Shown here: positions 20,820-31,514 of the stretch, piece by piece
How positions within the stretch are numbered: position 1 is the first letter of the stretch
Layout of the letters: each line of letters opens with the position of its first letter
Source: Flaccisagitta enflata
Taxonomy: Eukaryota > Chaetognatha > Sagittoidea > Aphragmophora
Length of the DNA stretch: 64,000 nucleotides
NCBI GenBank assembly: GCA_965153355.1
Contig: OZ231126.1
Location: 23,250,001-23,314,000, forward strand
Reading direction: 5' to 3'
Notes under the pieces: generated by a model
Told to the model about the DNA's origin: nothing
Seen by the model: the letters and a program-made list of their open reading frames with translations, nothing else
Databases searched by the model: none
Translations under genes and position numbers: made by a program

Positions 20820-21060
20820 GAGAGTGAGCCCTGTCTGACATCGAGGGCGTTAGCTGACGTCCCTTCTCGTTATCATCCAATTTACCAGCGGCGTTGTCGT
20901 CGCTGTAAATCGGCGTGACGCCGCCAAGCGGCGCGGCGTGGCGTAGTCATAGCGGCGCTTTCATTGCGTGGCGAATGTTCTTCCAGAAGCGGCGTTTGAA
21001 CGTCGCCTCCTCGCGTTAGAAACCATAAATGGAAGCAGCTGCCTGGAAATGGGTTCAAAA
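20820..21060. other. GC-rich block with GGCG repeats
   Basis: Unlike its AT-rich surroundings, this block is rich in GGCG/CGTCG (AGCGGCGCGGCGTGGCG). Together with 20400-20580 it could be an upstream CpG-rich region or a decayed exon cluster of the zinc-finger gene. No complete frame is seen. Unit-2 copy: 37740-37980. Confidence 0.35.
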
Positions 21061-21507
21061 GCGCCCGTTATCCACATTATATATCCCCCTTATCCACGTA
21101 GTAAATGCCCGTCGGCACTACCAAACTCGAAACCCAAATTTCTTGAAATTTGATTTTTTGTATTTTCTATAAGAATTTGATAATCAACAAAATATATTTT
21201 TTTTTCATGATTTCATTTTTTGAAAAGTAATTTTTTTTTTTTGAGTATAGACAACAATATTTTTTTCTTAGTTTGTCCAATAATCTAAGAATGCAAAAGT
21301 TTATACTATTTTCATTTTTTACTGTTGATATTGAGATATAGCAAGCAATGTTTACAGATAGAAATGAAACTGTTATCAAAATAGAAATCAGAACTAGATA
21401 ACTGGTATGAGTTTAAAGGAAATTAAATGAACAAAAAACAGATAAAACAATAATAGATAAATGAATAAACAGCACACTTTTAAATCTGTTTAATAAAAAC
21501 CTCAATA

Positions 21508-21668
21508 CATCAGGACCCCGCCGCATTGGTCCCATTGGGACTGAAGATTATTCACCTTCATCTTAGGTTCACCTTAAAAAAAAGTGAAATCTCATTAAAA
21601 ACTATCATTTCGGATCTTTATTTTTGGGGAACCTTTAAAAGCAGGTCTGTTATTGCGGGGTTCCACTG
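21508..21668. mobile_element. Short TA-flanked MITE (Tc1/mariner or pogo type)
   Basis: The right end inverted reads CAGTGGAACCCCGCAATAAC. The left end reads CATCAGGACCCCGCCGCATT. TA dinucleotides flank both ends. The interior has no ORF. A related copy at 46704-46880 shares the ATTGGGACTGAAGAT and GGGGAACCTTTAAAAGC segments. Confidence 0.7.
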
Positions 21669-22045
21669 TATTAACAAAAGAAAATACATTAGGAATCTGG
21701 ATTTCTGCTTTGGTGTTTTAGATCGGTGGTGCCGAAGAAACATCCTGTTCTCTTCTCAAGAGTCGTTCCACTCGGATTCTAGCTTCATTGGACTAACTTC
21801 ATCTTTCTCAAGATGCAAAAAGATGCTAAAAGAAAAAAAATCTTTGCTCATTAAAACTCTATCTATGATTACTATAAAAAAATGTATAAAACTTCTTTAT
21901 TGTCTGATTTTTTTCCGAATTTCCCCCTTTTTTCGTGATCTTTTTTTTTCTCTTCTTGTCCTTCATAGCGTTTCCTTGTCATATATGATAAGCACACTCA
22001 AGTACAGATACTCGATCTGAAATCGACAAATAACACATACATATG

Positions 22046-22252
22046 AATAACAAGTGACACTGGGTCAAAATATCGCTGCGGACGGGTGGTCCAACCACCA
22101 TCCACACCTCAACCCCCACACCCACTCAAACAAATGCAAAAATTATTCAAAAACACTCGTTTTCCCACTTTTAGACTCGTGCTGGCAGATGGACGGACGG
22201 AGGGACCGACGTGCAAAGCCTCTTATGGAGTTACGTGTCCACGACTAAAAAG
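22046..22252 (-). mobile_element. HINE-like non-autonomous element, near full length
   Basis: Minus strand: TTTTTAGTCGTGGACACGTA, then ATAAGAGGCTTTGCACGTC, then a GGTCCCTCCGTCCGTCC core, then CACGAGTCTAAAAGTGG, and an end at TGACCCAGTGTCACTTGTT. The same start-to-end order occurs at 49350-49560 and 58739-58930. Unit-2 copy: 38966-39172. Confidence 0.65.
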
Positions 22253-22439
22253 CAACATACACAAACCAAAAACACTCAACCAATTCCTCTGCATCTGACC
22301 AGTGCTATGATGTACAGACAAATAGACTCAAAGAGATGCGTGGGCGAAACTTGAAAGGCACCGCTAACCGTTAACTGCGGGTGGAAACTCTCAAGGCACG
22401 TGAAGTAAAACTGGCCACTGCGCTGACCAGTCGATTACG

Positions 22440-22618
22440 ATGACGACGACGATGACGATGACGGTGACGATGACGATGGCGACGACGACGACGACAACCA
22501 TGTTTGAAACCACTTCGCTCTTTTAGTTTCCACTTTCACACGATAAAATCGGAGATTCGATTACATGAAACGTTGGTTTTGAATCCGTGTGTCTCATGTC
22601 GCTCAACAACAACAACAA

Positions 22619-22666
<48 letters not shown>

Positions 22667-22725
22667 AAAACAACAATAACAATAACAACAATAACAATAA
22701 CAACAAAATAACAACAACAACAATA
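22440..22725. repeat. (GAC)n and (CAA)n trinucleotide arrays
   Basis: GACGAY repeats at 22440-22497 and a (CAA)n tract at 22603-22725 with AAT interruptions. In unit 2 (39523-39657) the CAA tract is purer and longer. Confidence 0.9.
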
Positions 22726-22899
22726 TCGACGTTGATGATTTAACCATCTACTTTTAGGTGCGACAAAGCACCTCTATAACTCGTATAATTCGTTCGACGA
22801 TCCACATGTCGCACCTTATCGGCCTACTTGGCCTTGTTCTCATGTTATCTTACGGATTTCTTGTTCATGCTGATGTCACTCCACCTCTGTCCGGGTTTG

Positions 22900-22900
<1 letters not shown>

Positions 22901-22958
<58 letters not shown>
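22901..22958. repeat. (CT)n microsatellite
   Basis: About 29 pure CT units. In unit 2 (39841-39902) the same place is heavily interrupted by GT/AT variants, although the flanks are identical. Confidence 0.95.
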
Positions 22959-22961
<3 letters not shown>

Positions 22962-23294
22962 GTTCTCAGTTTCGTTCAGTTCCGAGCAACAAAAGGAATG
23001 AGACGAGTTTGCACCTGGTTCTCACGATCACGTGTGTCTGAGTCAATGTTTTGGCGGGTTGGGATGGTGGTCAATAATCGAACAGTCAGAATTTTGGATT
23101 TGGAGGGAAAGAAGACCAAACTGAATACTTTCCAACTTAGCGGGGAAACAGAAGGAAAGAAATCGGTAAATCTTGATGTCTGATGACGATAAAATCCTGT
23201 TTTTCTTCATCACCATCCAAAAAAAAGAACTGTTCTGCTTTTTTGAAATGCTCGAATCCTCAATTTTCAATATTATGTCTTTCACAAAACAAAA

Positions 23295-25889
23295 ATGAGC
23301 CAAAACAAAGCGAATTTTTCTGCTCGTGGATCCTCTCAATATGGTTGCATTTTTTGTTCTTTAAAACTCGCCGATCAAATCTCTCTGAAACACCACGTGG
23401 AAGACGTCCACAAAGGCCGCACATTCCTTTGTAGCAATTGTGGAGCGCAATTACGATTTCACACAAATTTGTCGAAACACAAACACGTGACGTGTTTAAA
23501 TACCAGATTCATCGTGTGCTATTTCCCGGAGAAGGCGCGTATTCCCAAGGCTAGCCCCGACACGAAATGTCCAACTTGTTTTCTTATATTTCCCAATTCC
23601 GTTCTAAACCGTCATCATTTCGAAGAATTCCACTGCCAACGAAGATTTCATTGCAACTTTTGCCATCAAGTTGTCGTTTCCCATCGCGATCTTCTCGCGC
23701 ACGTTTATCAACACGATGGCAACAACGTGACATTCGAAGCGAAATACGGCAAACGCCCACAGCATGTAAAATCAATACCCTTACACAAATGCCCCGACTG
23801 CGGGGGAATATTTTCGCATGCTGATAATTTAATCCGGCACAAAAGAATTGTTCATAGTCACACAGGCAAACCTATCTCGCCCAAACTCTCCAATACTCTT
23901 ATGGGTAGTCGTCGGTTTATGTGCATGGACTGTGGTAAACGGGTCAATGATAAAGTAGCTCACAAACGAAGTCATCATCCAAATGAGAGTATTACATTTG
24001 TCACTTCGTGGGGACCAGAACGTAACAAAAAGAAGATATTCTCGACATTGTCTGTAAATTCTTTAAGGAAAGACATTCCACAAGCCGGTAAAAGTAGTGA
24101 AGCCACTGACAATAAGAACACCGGCGACGTCATACTAATCACTGATAACGAGAAGGCCATTGATAACAATGAAACTACTAACACAACAGAGGTTACTGGT
24201 GAAGGTCAAAAGAACCAAGAAATCAACGATATCAATCTAATCAATGATGGCATTAACGCCACTGATAAAGGACAGACAAACAAAAAAACTTATGACATCA
24301 TCCATGCTTCTGATAGCGATGTGGTCTTTGACGATGAGAAAACTGACGACATTGTTCTCATCATCACTGACAGTGTTGCGGCCACTGATAAGGGCCAGAC
24401 CAACAGTTGCATTCAAGACACTGAATACGGTGAGGCCTCTAATGATGAGGAGACTAATGAAATAACTCATATCTCTGAAGACAATGAGGCCACTGGTAAA
24501 GAAGTAACCGAAGACAACATTGTAGTTTCTCATTGCAATGAAGTCACTGACAGAGGAGAAAATAATGACATCATCCAGAATACTAACAGCAGTCAAACCA
24601 CCAAAAATAACGAGTCTAATGACAAGAATGAGACAAATGATGACATCATAGCTTCAGATGGAATTGAGGCCAGTAATAACAGGAATGGTAGTAATGAAAA
24701 GAATGAAATAAAGATGATAAGAATAAGAAAGATGATAAGAAAATTGATAAGAAAGAATAAAACCGCCGACAGCACTGAGGCCAGCGATAAGGATGAAATG
24801 AGCATCAGCAAAGATACCATCGAGGCTGATGACTGCAACGCTGATGTCATAGTGATAAGTGATGGTGAAGAGACTAACATCCTCGACAAACGCGCCGTCG
24901 AGGCCAAAGACAACGACTGTAAAGGCGACAAGGAATATTGCGACGTCGATGACGACAACGACGATGCCGCCGATGTAGCCGATGTCATTGACCTCACAGA
25001 TGATGGAGGAACAGCTTTCATTTCCAGCAAGAATGTGGCACCGGATTATCCTGGAGGGGCGCATTATCGCAGCTTCAACTTTAATGGCGTTGTAATCCGG
25101 CGCTGTCGAGTTTCTCTCCGACGGCTTGATCAAGACGAGGAATGTGACTCTGAGTGGGCAAGGCCGAGAGGAACGGGATCTTCAAAGAAGCGAAAAATTG
25201 ACACAAGGGCGAATGCTAGATATTTCGTCTGTAACCATTGTAGCGAGATATTCCGTCATGTGGCTGATCACAAAATCCATGTGGAAGACGTGCACAAAGG
25301 GCGTGTTTACACATGCATTTGCAGAATCGAGTTGCGCGGATATTACGCTATGCATAAGCATAAACGAACATGCCGTAAAAGCAGTTTCTGTTCATTTACC
25401 GTCTCTTATGATCCACCTTTTGATCAGGAAGCGACTTCTACTACCAGAAACAAATGTAGAGTGAATATACCAACTTTAACAAGAACTTCTGCAAGATCAG
25501 TGACAAATAGGATCAGTAAAAGATACACTTCATTAGCGGTCAATGAAGTACAAGAAGAAATTCTAGATGAAGTTCAAGATGACTCTACTATTACTCATAC
25601 CAATAATCATGATTCAAATGATAAACGTTCAACGCATCCTGAAAGTGATACTGCGGATGGTTGTCATGATCAGATTCCACCCACAAGGGTGGATGCCGGG
25701 CTTGGAGCGAGTGGATCCGTTATCTCAACTAATGTTATAGCGAGTTGGCAGAAAGAAAATACCGCATCAACCAAAAAGACCCAACCGCTTCCATCTAGTG
25801 ACATCGTGAATGAAAATTTGTCGCCTTCTGTGATCTATCTTTTTCTTTTTAACCGACAACTCATCCTCCTTCAGGTAATCAAATCCTAA
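23295..25889 (+). CDS. C2H2 zinc-finger protein, 3'-truncated copy (846 native residues plus 18 foreign)
   Basis: Residues 1-846 match the N-terminal part of the complete gene at 40244 with no difference that I can see. They keep six N-terminal fingers, the acidic motif array (277-572) and two further fingers (646-693). At 25831 the duplication junction switches the frame into antisense Helentron DNA. This adds 18 residues (IYLFLFNRQLILLQVIKS) and then a stop. The Ser/Thr-rich region, Gln/Asn tracts and three C-terminal fingers are lost. It converges tail to tail with the truncated Helentron ORF and overlaps its last codons (25767-25889). If expressed, it would be a natural truncation of the full protein. 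The start is chosen as in the complete copy. Confidence 0.8.
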   Translation: MSQNKANFSARGSSQYGCIFCSLKLADQISLKHHVEDVHKGRTFLCSNCGAQLRFHTNLSKHKHVTCLNTRFIVCYFPEKARIPKASPDTKCPTCFLIFPNSVLNRHHFEEFHCQRRFHCNFCHQVVVSHRDLLAHVYQHDGNNVTFEAKYGKRPQHVKSIPLHKCPDCGGIFSHADNLIRHKRIVHSHTGKPISPKLSNTLMGSRRFMCMDCGKRVNDKVAHKRSHHPNESITFVTSWGPERNKKKIFSTLSVNSLRKDIPQAGKSSEATDNKNTGDVILITDNEKAIDNNETTNTTEVTGEGQKNQEINDINLINDGINATDKGQTNKKTYDIIHASDSDVVFDDEKTDDIVLIITDSVAATDKGQTNSCIQDTEYGEASNDEETNEITHISEDNEATGKEVTEDNIVVSHCNEVTDRGENNDIIQNTNSSQTTKNNESNDKNETNDDIIASDGIEASNNRNGSNEKNEIKMIRIRKMIRKLIRKNKTADSTEASDKDEMSISKDTIEADDCNADVIVISDGEETNILDKRAVEAKDNDCKGDKEYCDVDDDNDDAADVADVIDLTDDGGTAFISSKNVAPDYPGGAHYRSFNFNGVVIRRCRVSLRRLDQDEECDSEWARPRGTGSSKKRKIDTRANARYFVCNHCSEIFRHVADHKIHVEDVHKGRVYTCICRIELRGYYAMHKHKRTCRKSSFCSFTVSYDPPFDQEATSTTRNKCRVNIPTLTRTSARSVTNRISKRYTSLAVNEVQEEILDEVQDDSTITHTNNHDSNDKRSTHPESDTADGCHDQIPPTRVDAGLGASGSVISTNVIASWQKENTASTKKTQPLPSSDIVNENLSPSVIYLFLFNRQLILLQVIKS

Positions 25890-28800
25890 TTCATTTGATA
25901 TGTCAGTGGGAATCAAATCAAATGAATTAACCATTTTATTTTGGTGCTCATTGACTTTTTTTGCAAGGCTTTCTTCCTCGTCAACAACTGGGACCAAATT
26001 GTGGTCATGCTCATACTCATTCATGGCGTCATCAAGCACTTTCTTTTTCATTTTGTGGTAGAATGAGCGAGCTTCTTCAATCTGTTTTTCCATGGAGATA
26101 TATCTGTCTCCGTAAGTTTCAAAGTCACCAGTGATTTCTGCTTCTTTACGCCATGAAGTAAAAAGTAGAAGTTGAACACGAGCAAAGTCGTCAAATTGAG
26201 TTTTTGGATCATACTGATAATACAAAATTACTTTTGTCTTTTTATCTGTCAGCCTCCCAGAAACATAATCGATAAGATTAACATTTTCAAAAACTTTATC
26301 TCTTACTGCATAGCGCTGAAAGCAGTCTGTGAGAAAAATATCTTCACTATCAGGAGATAGGGATGCTAATGCCTTCGATGATTTTAACATCTTCACACGT
26401 TCAGCAGTTGGATAAGTATTTATCCGAACTTTTGTGCGAGTAGAGGAGACCAAAGGCATTTGCAAAAGATTATATCCAACCTCCTGACTGGAAATCTCAC
26501 TGGCACCTTGAAACTCACGGACAAACTTGAAAAACTGTTCTCTCAAACAGTTATTCTTCTTTTTACACTCGCTTGTGACTTTTTGAAGAAGCTTGCTCAT
26601 ACCACGATAAGATTTGCCAATGTAAGAAACTATGTAGTGACAAACGGAATATGGATCCAGTATATACTGAATATCCATATTCCCACCCCAAACCTTTAGA
26701 AGAGTATCATTATAATTATTAGTTCTGATGGACTTAACATTCCTCCTCAAAAAAACCGTAGGCTTTTTTATTTCAAATGAAAGCGCCATCAGATACTCAG
26801 TTTCATTCATTTCTAAGTTATTCAGAAACTGTTCAAAAGTCATGTTGAATACATCAGCATTGGAAATATCAAGGGAGGAAAGATAATCATTGATGTTTTT
26901 GATGTTACCATTTAATATTTTCTTCATATCTTTCTTCCTTTCAACAAATTCCTCAGCTGATAATTCAACATCACCATTGCTTGTTTTTATGTAATGATCC
27001 AAATCTAAAGGCTCTAAAATGATAGTCATAGGTAATGGTTTTCTTGGAAAACCAAACCTACATTTGTATCGTTTACCATTAACTTTAGTACTCTTTTTAT
27101 CCAAATTTTCATTGATGTTTTCCTTATTGTCCGGGGTTTTCTTTTTTTGCGCACCCCTGACAGTTTTCCTACATGTCAATTTATGACGATGGACTTGGCA
27201 CTTGAGATGAAAAGGAATGTCAAGCAGCTCATTTCCAGGTAGATCAACTGAAATGAACTTGTCAATGTAGTTGCATATTGATTGTTTGTCATGAACGCCA
27301 TATTTTGGAGCAGATTCAATCCAAACGACCATATGTACATGCGGACTGCCCCTATTTTGAAACTCAATCCGCATGAAATAGTCATCAGTATCATCATTGT
27401 ATCCAAGAGTTGGCTTCACAACCATGTTGAAGAACATTCGAAACCGATGATCAAAATGTCTGGATGTCAAAATGGGATTTTCACGAATCAAAGTCACTTT
27501 GTCAATCCATGACATTTTGGCCACCTCATCCAAAGTCAATGTTTTGCCATGTTTTTCAAAATATAGACTTTGAATGACTTCTGGCCATATAGTCTCAGCG
27601 GCAGAAAAGGTGAGAAAGAAAGATGGCATACCCAATTGGCGTATCATCCCTTTTAATTCACCTTGAATTTTTTGCCAATAGGCCGGTGACGACCTATCAG
27701 ACATGAGTACTTTATACCCACTATTGTGCTGGATAAGACTATTGCCAGAGGTTCCCAGAATGTCCTTGGCAGTGATATTTGAACCATCTAGACATTTGTT
27801 CTTTTTCAGGTTCACAAACACTGAATTTTTCAGTGCAAATGTTTGTGAAACACGATACAGAGCAAATGGAAATTGATAGTGTAAACGAAACCTTGGATCA
27901 TGATGCTCCATATACAGCTTCGCAACATCCGCAATAGAGAGTGGTATCAAACTTTCTTTGGGTAATTGACCTGCAAAGAGAGTAGGATACGCAGCCCTAA
28001 GCGCATGTTGATCTAGAGTCAGGGGGAGAGGTACTTGCCCCTCCCCCGGCGCGATACTGAATGATTTCAAAGCCATCGAAATATTGCTAATGTCTTCGAT
28101 CTCATTCAGTATCATTGTGTCAGAATTACCTACATTTTGACATTCCTTTTCTACTTTTTCAGTCCATCCATCGTCATCTTCATCATCAACAGCTTCATTG
28201 TTCTCAGGACCATTTTCACAATCTTTAACATCATTGCCATTATCATTTGCCATGTCATGATCATCAACTGTATTTTCATTCATCCCACTTGACATAGTGT
28301 CACAATCAATCATAGCAACGTCAGGATCATCATCATTTTCTTGTATATCATCAAGACATGGAGGGACAATGATTGAATTGTTTATGTTGTTTCTCAAAAG
28401 TGAGATATTACCCTCACTTAAGGTAATGTCCAACTTTTTGTACAGCTCTGTATTGATGAGATAATTCAATGCCGAGCAAACATTTTCCAAACTAATATTC
28501 ATGGTGAGGTATGAATGGTCATACTTCATTTTTCGTTTGAAATTCAGAGTAACAACATTATCAGCAGAGGTTAATGGCAGCTGAGAGACCATTTTTTCCA
28601 TTGGTATTGGTACATTCACAGCATTACTGACAATGCCGCGTTGAGCACCGATTCCAAGGCTTTTTACTCTAACAAAGAAGGTACGTGGTGCCACTAACCT
28701 CTCCTCTCCATCATTCAAAGTCCTAATGAAATCAGGAACATGAGGTAATTCATTGTTGTTAGCTACAGCTAACTTAGGAAGATTACCTTGTGTAATGTGA

Positions 28801-31514
28801 TTTTGGCATGTCTTGCAGATATACAAGCAGTTATCAATACTAGGGATATCCTTTAACCAGTCAATGTTGATGTTGTTATGAGTGACTTTTTTGTCCCTCA
28901 TAACTTTTGACAGCTTAACCACCTGTTCACGGAACATACTCCGAGCACATGATACACAATAAAAATGAGGTCCATCAGCAATGGCTTTGAAAAAAGTCTG
29001 AAATTCAGATTCAATCTCCTTTCTGTCTACCTGGTATGATTCGTCATGAGATTGAATCTGAATCTTTTTCATTGTTTGGATCAGCTTTTTTGTAGCTTCA
29101 TCACTGAAAACTTCAGAGCTCTTTTGCCTATTCTTTGCTTGTCGCACTTTCTGCATTCTAACCTTCGCTTCTTCTCTTGATTCCGCCTTTTCCTTCTCTT
29201 CTTGTGCTTCCCTTAAATTCTGCATTCTAACCTTCGCTTCTTCTCTTGATTCCGCCTTTTCCTTCTCTTCTTGTGCCTCCCTCAAATTCTTCATTCTATT
29301 TTTCATTTCTTCTCTAAATTCTTTCTTTTCTTCCTCATCTTGTTCTTCCCTCAGTTGCTGTTTTCTTTTTCTGTCCCTGCTTTTCTCATCTTCTTTTTGT
29401 TCCTCATTTTGCTCTTCCCTCAAGGTCTTCATTCTATTCTTTGCTTCTTCCCTCAATTCATCTTTTTCTTCTTCTGCCTGCTCTTCCCTCAAATTCTTCA
29501 TTCTATTTTTCATTTCTTCTCTAAATTCTTTCTTTTCTTCCTCATCTTGTTCTTCCCTCAGTTGCTGTTTTCTTTTTCTGTCCCTGCTTTTCTCATCTTC
29601 TTTTTGTTCCTCATTTTGCTCTTCCCTCTGGTTCTTCATTCTATTCTTTGCTTCTTCTCTCAGTTTTTCTTTTTTCTTCTCATCTTGTTTTGCTCTTTGT
29701 TTTCTTTTTCTATCTCTCTCTTCACTGGCCGTTCTCTTCTTGCCACCTCCGCTGAGGTTCATATTGTTATAGATGGTATTGCATGAACCATTAGATTCAA
29801 CATGTTCTACCATTATACCATTCCGTGTATGATAAGTCACGCGGATTTTTTCTATACCTTGGTGAGTAGAATTTGGCTCTGCAGCTGCGCAATTAAAAAA
29901 CTTTTTCAACTTTTTGATGACTTTTTGACGTTTTTTCCTCCTGAGATTTACATGGTTGCTAGTTCTGTCATTGGTATATGATGATTCAGATGTATGAGCA
30001 TTGTTATGTAACTCTACCTTCTGGCTTCCATCACCATAAAAAATCATTTGATCAGTTTGGGCTGCTGTGCGCTTCTGTTGAAAGGACAGAATTTTCTGCT
30101 TTAATCGCATCTCAGCACTAGCTCTGTCTGTCTCAATTTTTGGACCAACGGATAGACCAGCAGATAAGGTATTGGAGGGATCAACAGATGGACCAAAAAA
30201 TGGATCAACAGGTGAAGGAACAGGCAGATCAACAGATGGATAAATAGAGGGATAATCAGGAGGTTCCAAAGAGAGATCGTCACATGGGCCAATGGACAAA
30301 CCTTCAGATGAACCAAATACTCGATCAGCGGATGGACTCTTGTATTGATCAGCAGATGGGCAAATGGTTTGGTCAGCAGATGAACCTACAGATGGACAAA
30401 CCCTCTTACAGTGATGAAATGGAGACGAGCAAACAACTTTGACCGAACGTTTTCTTAAAATATTTTTTGCCAGTCGGTCAACTTGTCTCTCTTCTCCACT
30501 TTTTTGTTTTTTCAAATGACTTTTTTGAATAAAAGCATCAACTGGTGAGCTATCAAATGACCTTTGAAGTTCTTCTACCTTCGCTCTACGTCTCTTCTTT
30601 TCTGCTTTCTTTTTGGGAGCAACTTTGTTTGATACATCAATGAATTTTTGCGTATTTCTTTTCTTGCTCAAAGGAGAACATTCAAAATGCATCTCCTTTT
30701 CCAAAGATAAATTGCTTTCTTTAAGAAGCCTTCCAAACCGTGCATCAATCAAAGTTGCATCTTCCCTTTTCTTTTTCTCAGCTCTTTTCATAACTTCAAA
30801 GTTTGCCAAACGCATGTCAATTGATTTCAAAGGAGATGCTTTTATTTTTGGATGTTGCAAAGGGGGAAATTCATCGTTGGAAAATTTCTTTTGCTCACAG
30901 ACTTGTAAAACCGACCATGCATATTTGCTCTTGCCATCTGGTGCCAAATGAATTCCGTCCTTTGCAACATGCTTCTCCATTTTATGTGTTGGCAAAGGTG
31001 GAATATGACGCAACTTCGAATGAAAATTTATATTTAACTGGTTGACATCATGAACACACCTATTTGCCATCAAAATCCAATTGTTATCCCCATATTTGGG
31101 AAACCTGCCGCGCAAATCATTATTACAAATGCGACGAGGTGTGAGGGGATAGACAAACAGACGTCGGACAAATGGATGATCCATCACAATTTTCAATTCT
31201 GTATTTCGTCTTGTTATAAAATCTTCAAGATCGAAATGCAGTGATTTGGAAATGGATTCAGAAAGATCAACTGCTCCAGAGATCAAAAACACATCGACCA
31301 GGATGTCGCAATCATTTCTGTTGACAAATTCTGCCATTTGCCAAGGGAAAACCTTCTTGACAAGAAAATTTGTAGTTTTCCCTGGTCTAAAATCTGTTGT
31401 CACGACATCCAAATTGAAATGTGTTTTCATCTTGGAGCAGAGGAGAGCGTCATTAGGAAAATATCCATGGAGAATACTGTCTCCAAGGATAAGCCCAATT
31501 TTCAACTGCATCAT
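25767..31514 (-). CDS. Truncated second Helentron ORF, 1915 aa
   Basis: Codons 1-1894 correspond to the full Helentron protein. The ORF then runs across the junction into antisense zinc-finger DNA for about 20 residues (HRRRQIFIHDVTRWKRLGLFG) and stops. It keeps the SGNH-like module, coiled coil, HUH motif and both Rep tyrosines. It lacks Walker A, the whole helicase, the endonuclease and the C-terminal protease-like domain, so it cannot act alone. About 15 amino-acid differences from the full copy are visible (for example D34N, A-to-T in KSAKVN, I-to-N in NIKIIND), with most in the Pro/Ser-rich stretch at 370-480. There are no indels. Confidence 0.85.
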   Translation of the reverse strand: MMQLKIGLILGDSILHGYFPNDALLCSKMKTHFNLDVVTTDFRPGKTTNFLVKKVFPWQMAEFVNRNDCDILVDVFLISGAVDLSESISKSLHFDLEDFITRRNTELKIVMDHPFVRRLFVYPLTPRRICNNDLRGRFPKYGDNNWILMANRCVHDVNQLNINFHSKLRHIPPLPTHKMEKHVAKDGIHLAPDGKSKYAWSVLQVCEQKKFSNDEFPPLQHPKIKASPLKSIDMRLANFEVMKRAEKKKREDATLIDARFGRLLKESNLSLEKEMHFECSPLSKKRNTQKFIDVSNKVAPKKKAEKKRRRAKVEELQRSFDSSPVDAFIQKSHLKKQKSGEERQVDRLAKNILRKRSVKVVCSSPFHHCKRVCPSVGSSADQTICPSADQYKSPSADRVFGSSEGLSIGPCDDLSLEPPDYPSIYPSVDLPVPSPVDPFFGPSVDPSNTLSAGLSVGPKIETDRASAEMRLKQKILSFQQKRTAAQTDQMIFYGDGSQKVELHNNAHTSESSYTNDRTSNHVNLRRKKRQKVIKKLKKFFNCAAAEPNSTHQGIEKIRVTYHTRNGIMVEHVESNGSCNTIYNNMNLSGGGKKRTASEERDRKRKQRAKQDEKKKEKLREEAKNRMKNQREEQNEEQKEDEKSRDRKRKQQLREEQDEEEKKEFREEMKNRMKNLREEQAEEEKDELREEAKNRMKTLREEQNEEQKEDEKSRDRKRKQQLREEQDEEEKKEFREEMKNRMKNLREAQEEKEKAESREEAKVRMQNLREAQEEKEKAESREEAKVRMQKVRQAKNRQKSSEVFSDEATKKLIQTMKKIQIQSHDESYQVDRKEIESEFQTFFKAIADGPHFYCVSCARSMFREQVVKLSKVMRDKKVTHNNINIDWLKDIPSIDNCLYICKTCQNHITQGNLPKLAVANNNELPHVPDFIRTLNDGEERLVAPRTFFVRVKSLGIGAQRGIVSNAVNVPIPMEKMVSQLPLTSADNVVTLNFKRKMKYDHSYLTMNISLENVCSALNYLINTELYKKLDITLSEGNISLLRNNINNSIIVPPCLDDIQENDDDPDVAMIDCDTMSSGMNENTVDDHDMANDNGNDVKDCENGPENNEAVDDEDDDGWTEKVEKECQNVGNSDTMILNEIEDISNISMALKSFSIAPGEGQVPLPLTLDQHALRAAYPTLFAGQLPKESLIPLSIADVAKLYMEHHDPRFRLHYQFPFALYRVSQTFALKNSVFVNLKKNKCLDGSNITAKDILGTSGNSLIQHNSGYKVLMSDRSSPAYWQKIQGELKGMIRQLGMPSFFLTFSAAETIWPEVIQSLYFEKHGKTLTLDEVAKMSWIDKVTLIRENPILTSRHFDHRFRMFFNMVVKPTLGYNDDTDDYFMRIEFQNRGSPHVHMVVWIESAPKYGVHDKQSICNYIDKFISVDLPGNELLDIPFHLKCQVHRHKLTCRKTVRGAQKKKTPDNKENINENLDKKSTKVNGKRYKCRFGFPRKPLPMTIILEPLDLDHYIKTSNGDVELSAEEFVERKKDMKKILNGNIKNINDYLSSLDISNADVFNMTFEQFLNNLEMNETEYLMALSFEIKKPTVFLRRNVKSIRTNNYNDTLLKVWGGNMDIQYILDPYSVCHYIVSYIGKSYRGMSKLLQKVTSECKKKNNCLREQFFKFVREFQGASEISSQEVGYNLLQMPLVSSTRTKVRINTYPTAERVKMLKSSKALASLSPDSEDIFLTDCFQRYAVRDKVFENVNLIDYVSGRLTDKKTKVILYYQYDPKTQFDDFARVQLLLFTSWRKEAEITGDFETYGDRYISMEKQIEEARSFYHKMKKKVLDDAMNEYEHDHNLVPVVDEEESLAKKVNEHQNKMVNSFDLIPTDISNELGFDYLKEDELSVKKKKIDHRRRQIFIHDVTRWKRLGLFG
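25831..25832. other. Tandem-duplication junction, 2-bp microhomology
   Basis: Left of here the sequence is zinc-finger gene (TTGTCGCCTTCTG). Right of here it is Helentron (ATCTATCTTTTTCTTT). TG is common to both parent sites (9141-9142 and 42780-42781). No other homology is visible at the breakpoints. Confidence 0.9.

Larger units (their letters stand above)
9141..25830. repeat. Tandem duplication, unit 1
   Basis: This 16.7-kb segment runs from inside the Helentron ORF (codon about 1895) to inside the zinc-finger gene (codon about 846). It is repeated directly downstream as 25831-42779. The left third (Helentron) aligns without indels at an offset of 16690. The offset then drifts to 16949 through microsatellite and satellite length changes. 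Long unique stretches such as 20640-22600, and the zinc-finger coding part, look identical or nearly so. Confidence 0.95.

Noticed and set aside
22758-23183. ORF beginning with a signal-peptide-like stretch (MSHLIGLLGLVLMLSYGF)
   Set aside because: The frame depends on the (CT)n length and is shifted in unit 2. The rest has no protein-like features. Only a weak possibility as an upstream exon.
24237-25133. Minus-strand ORFs of 119, 145 and 159 codons within the zinc-finger gene
   Set aside because: Antisense of the acidic motif array. The same applies in the second copy.
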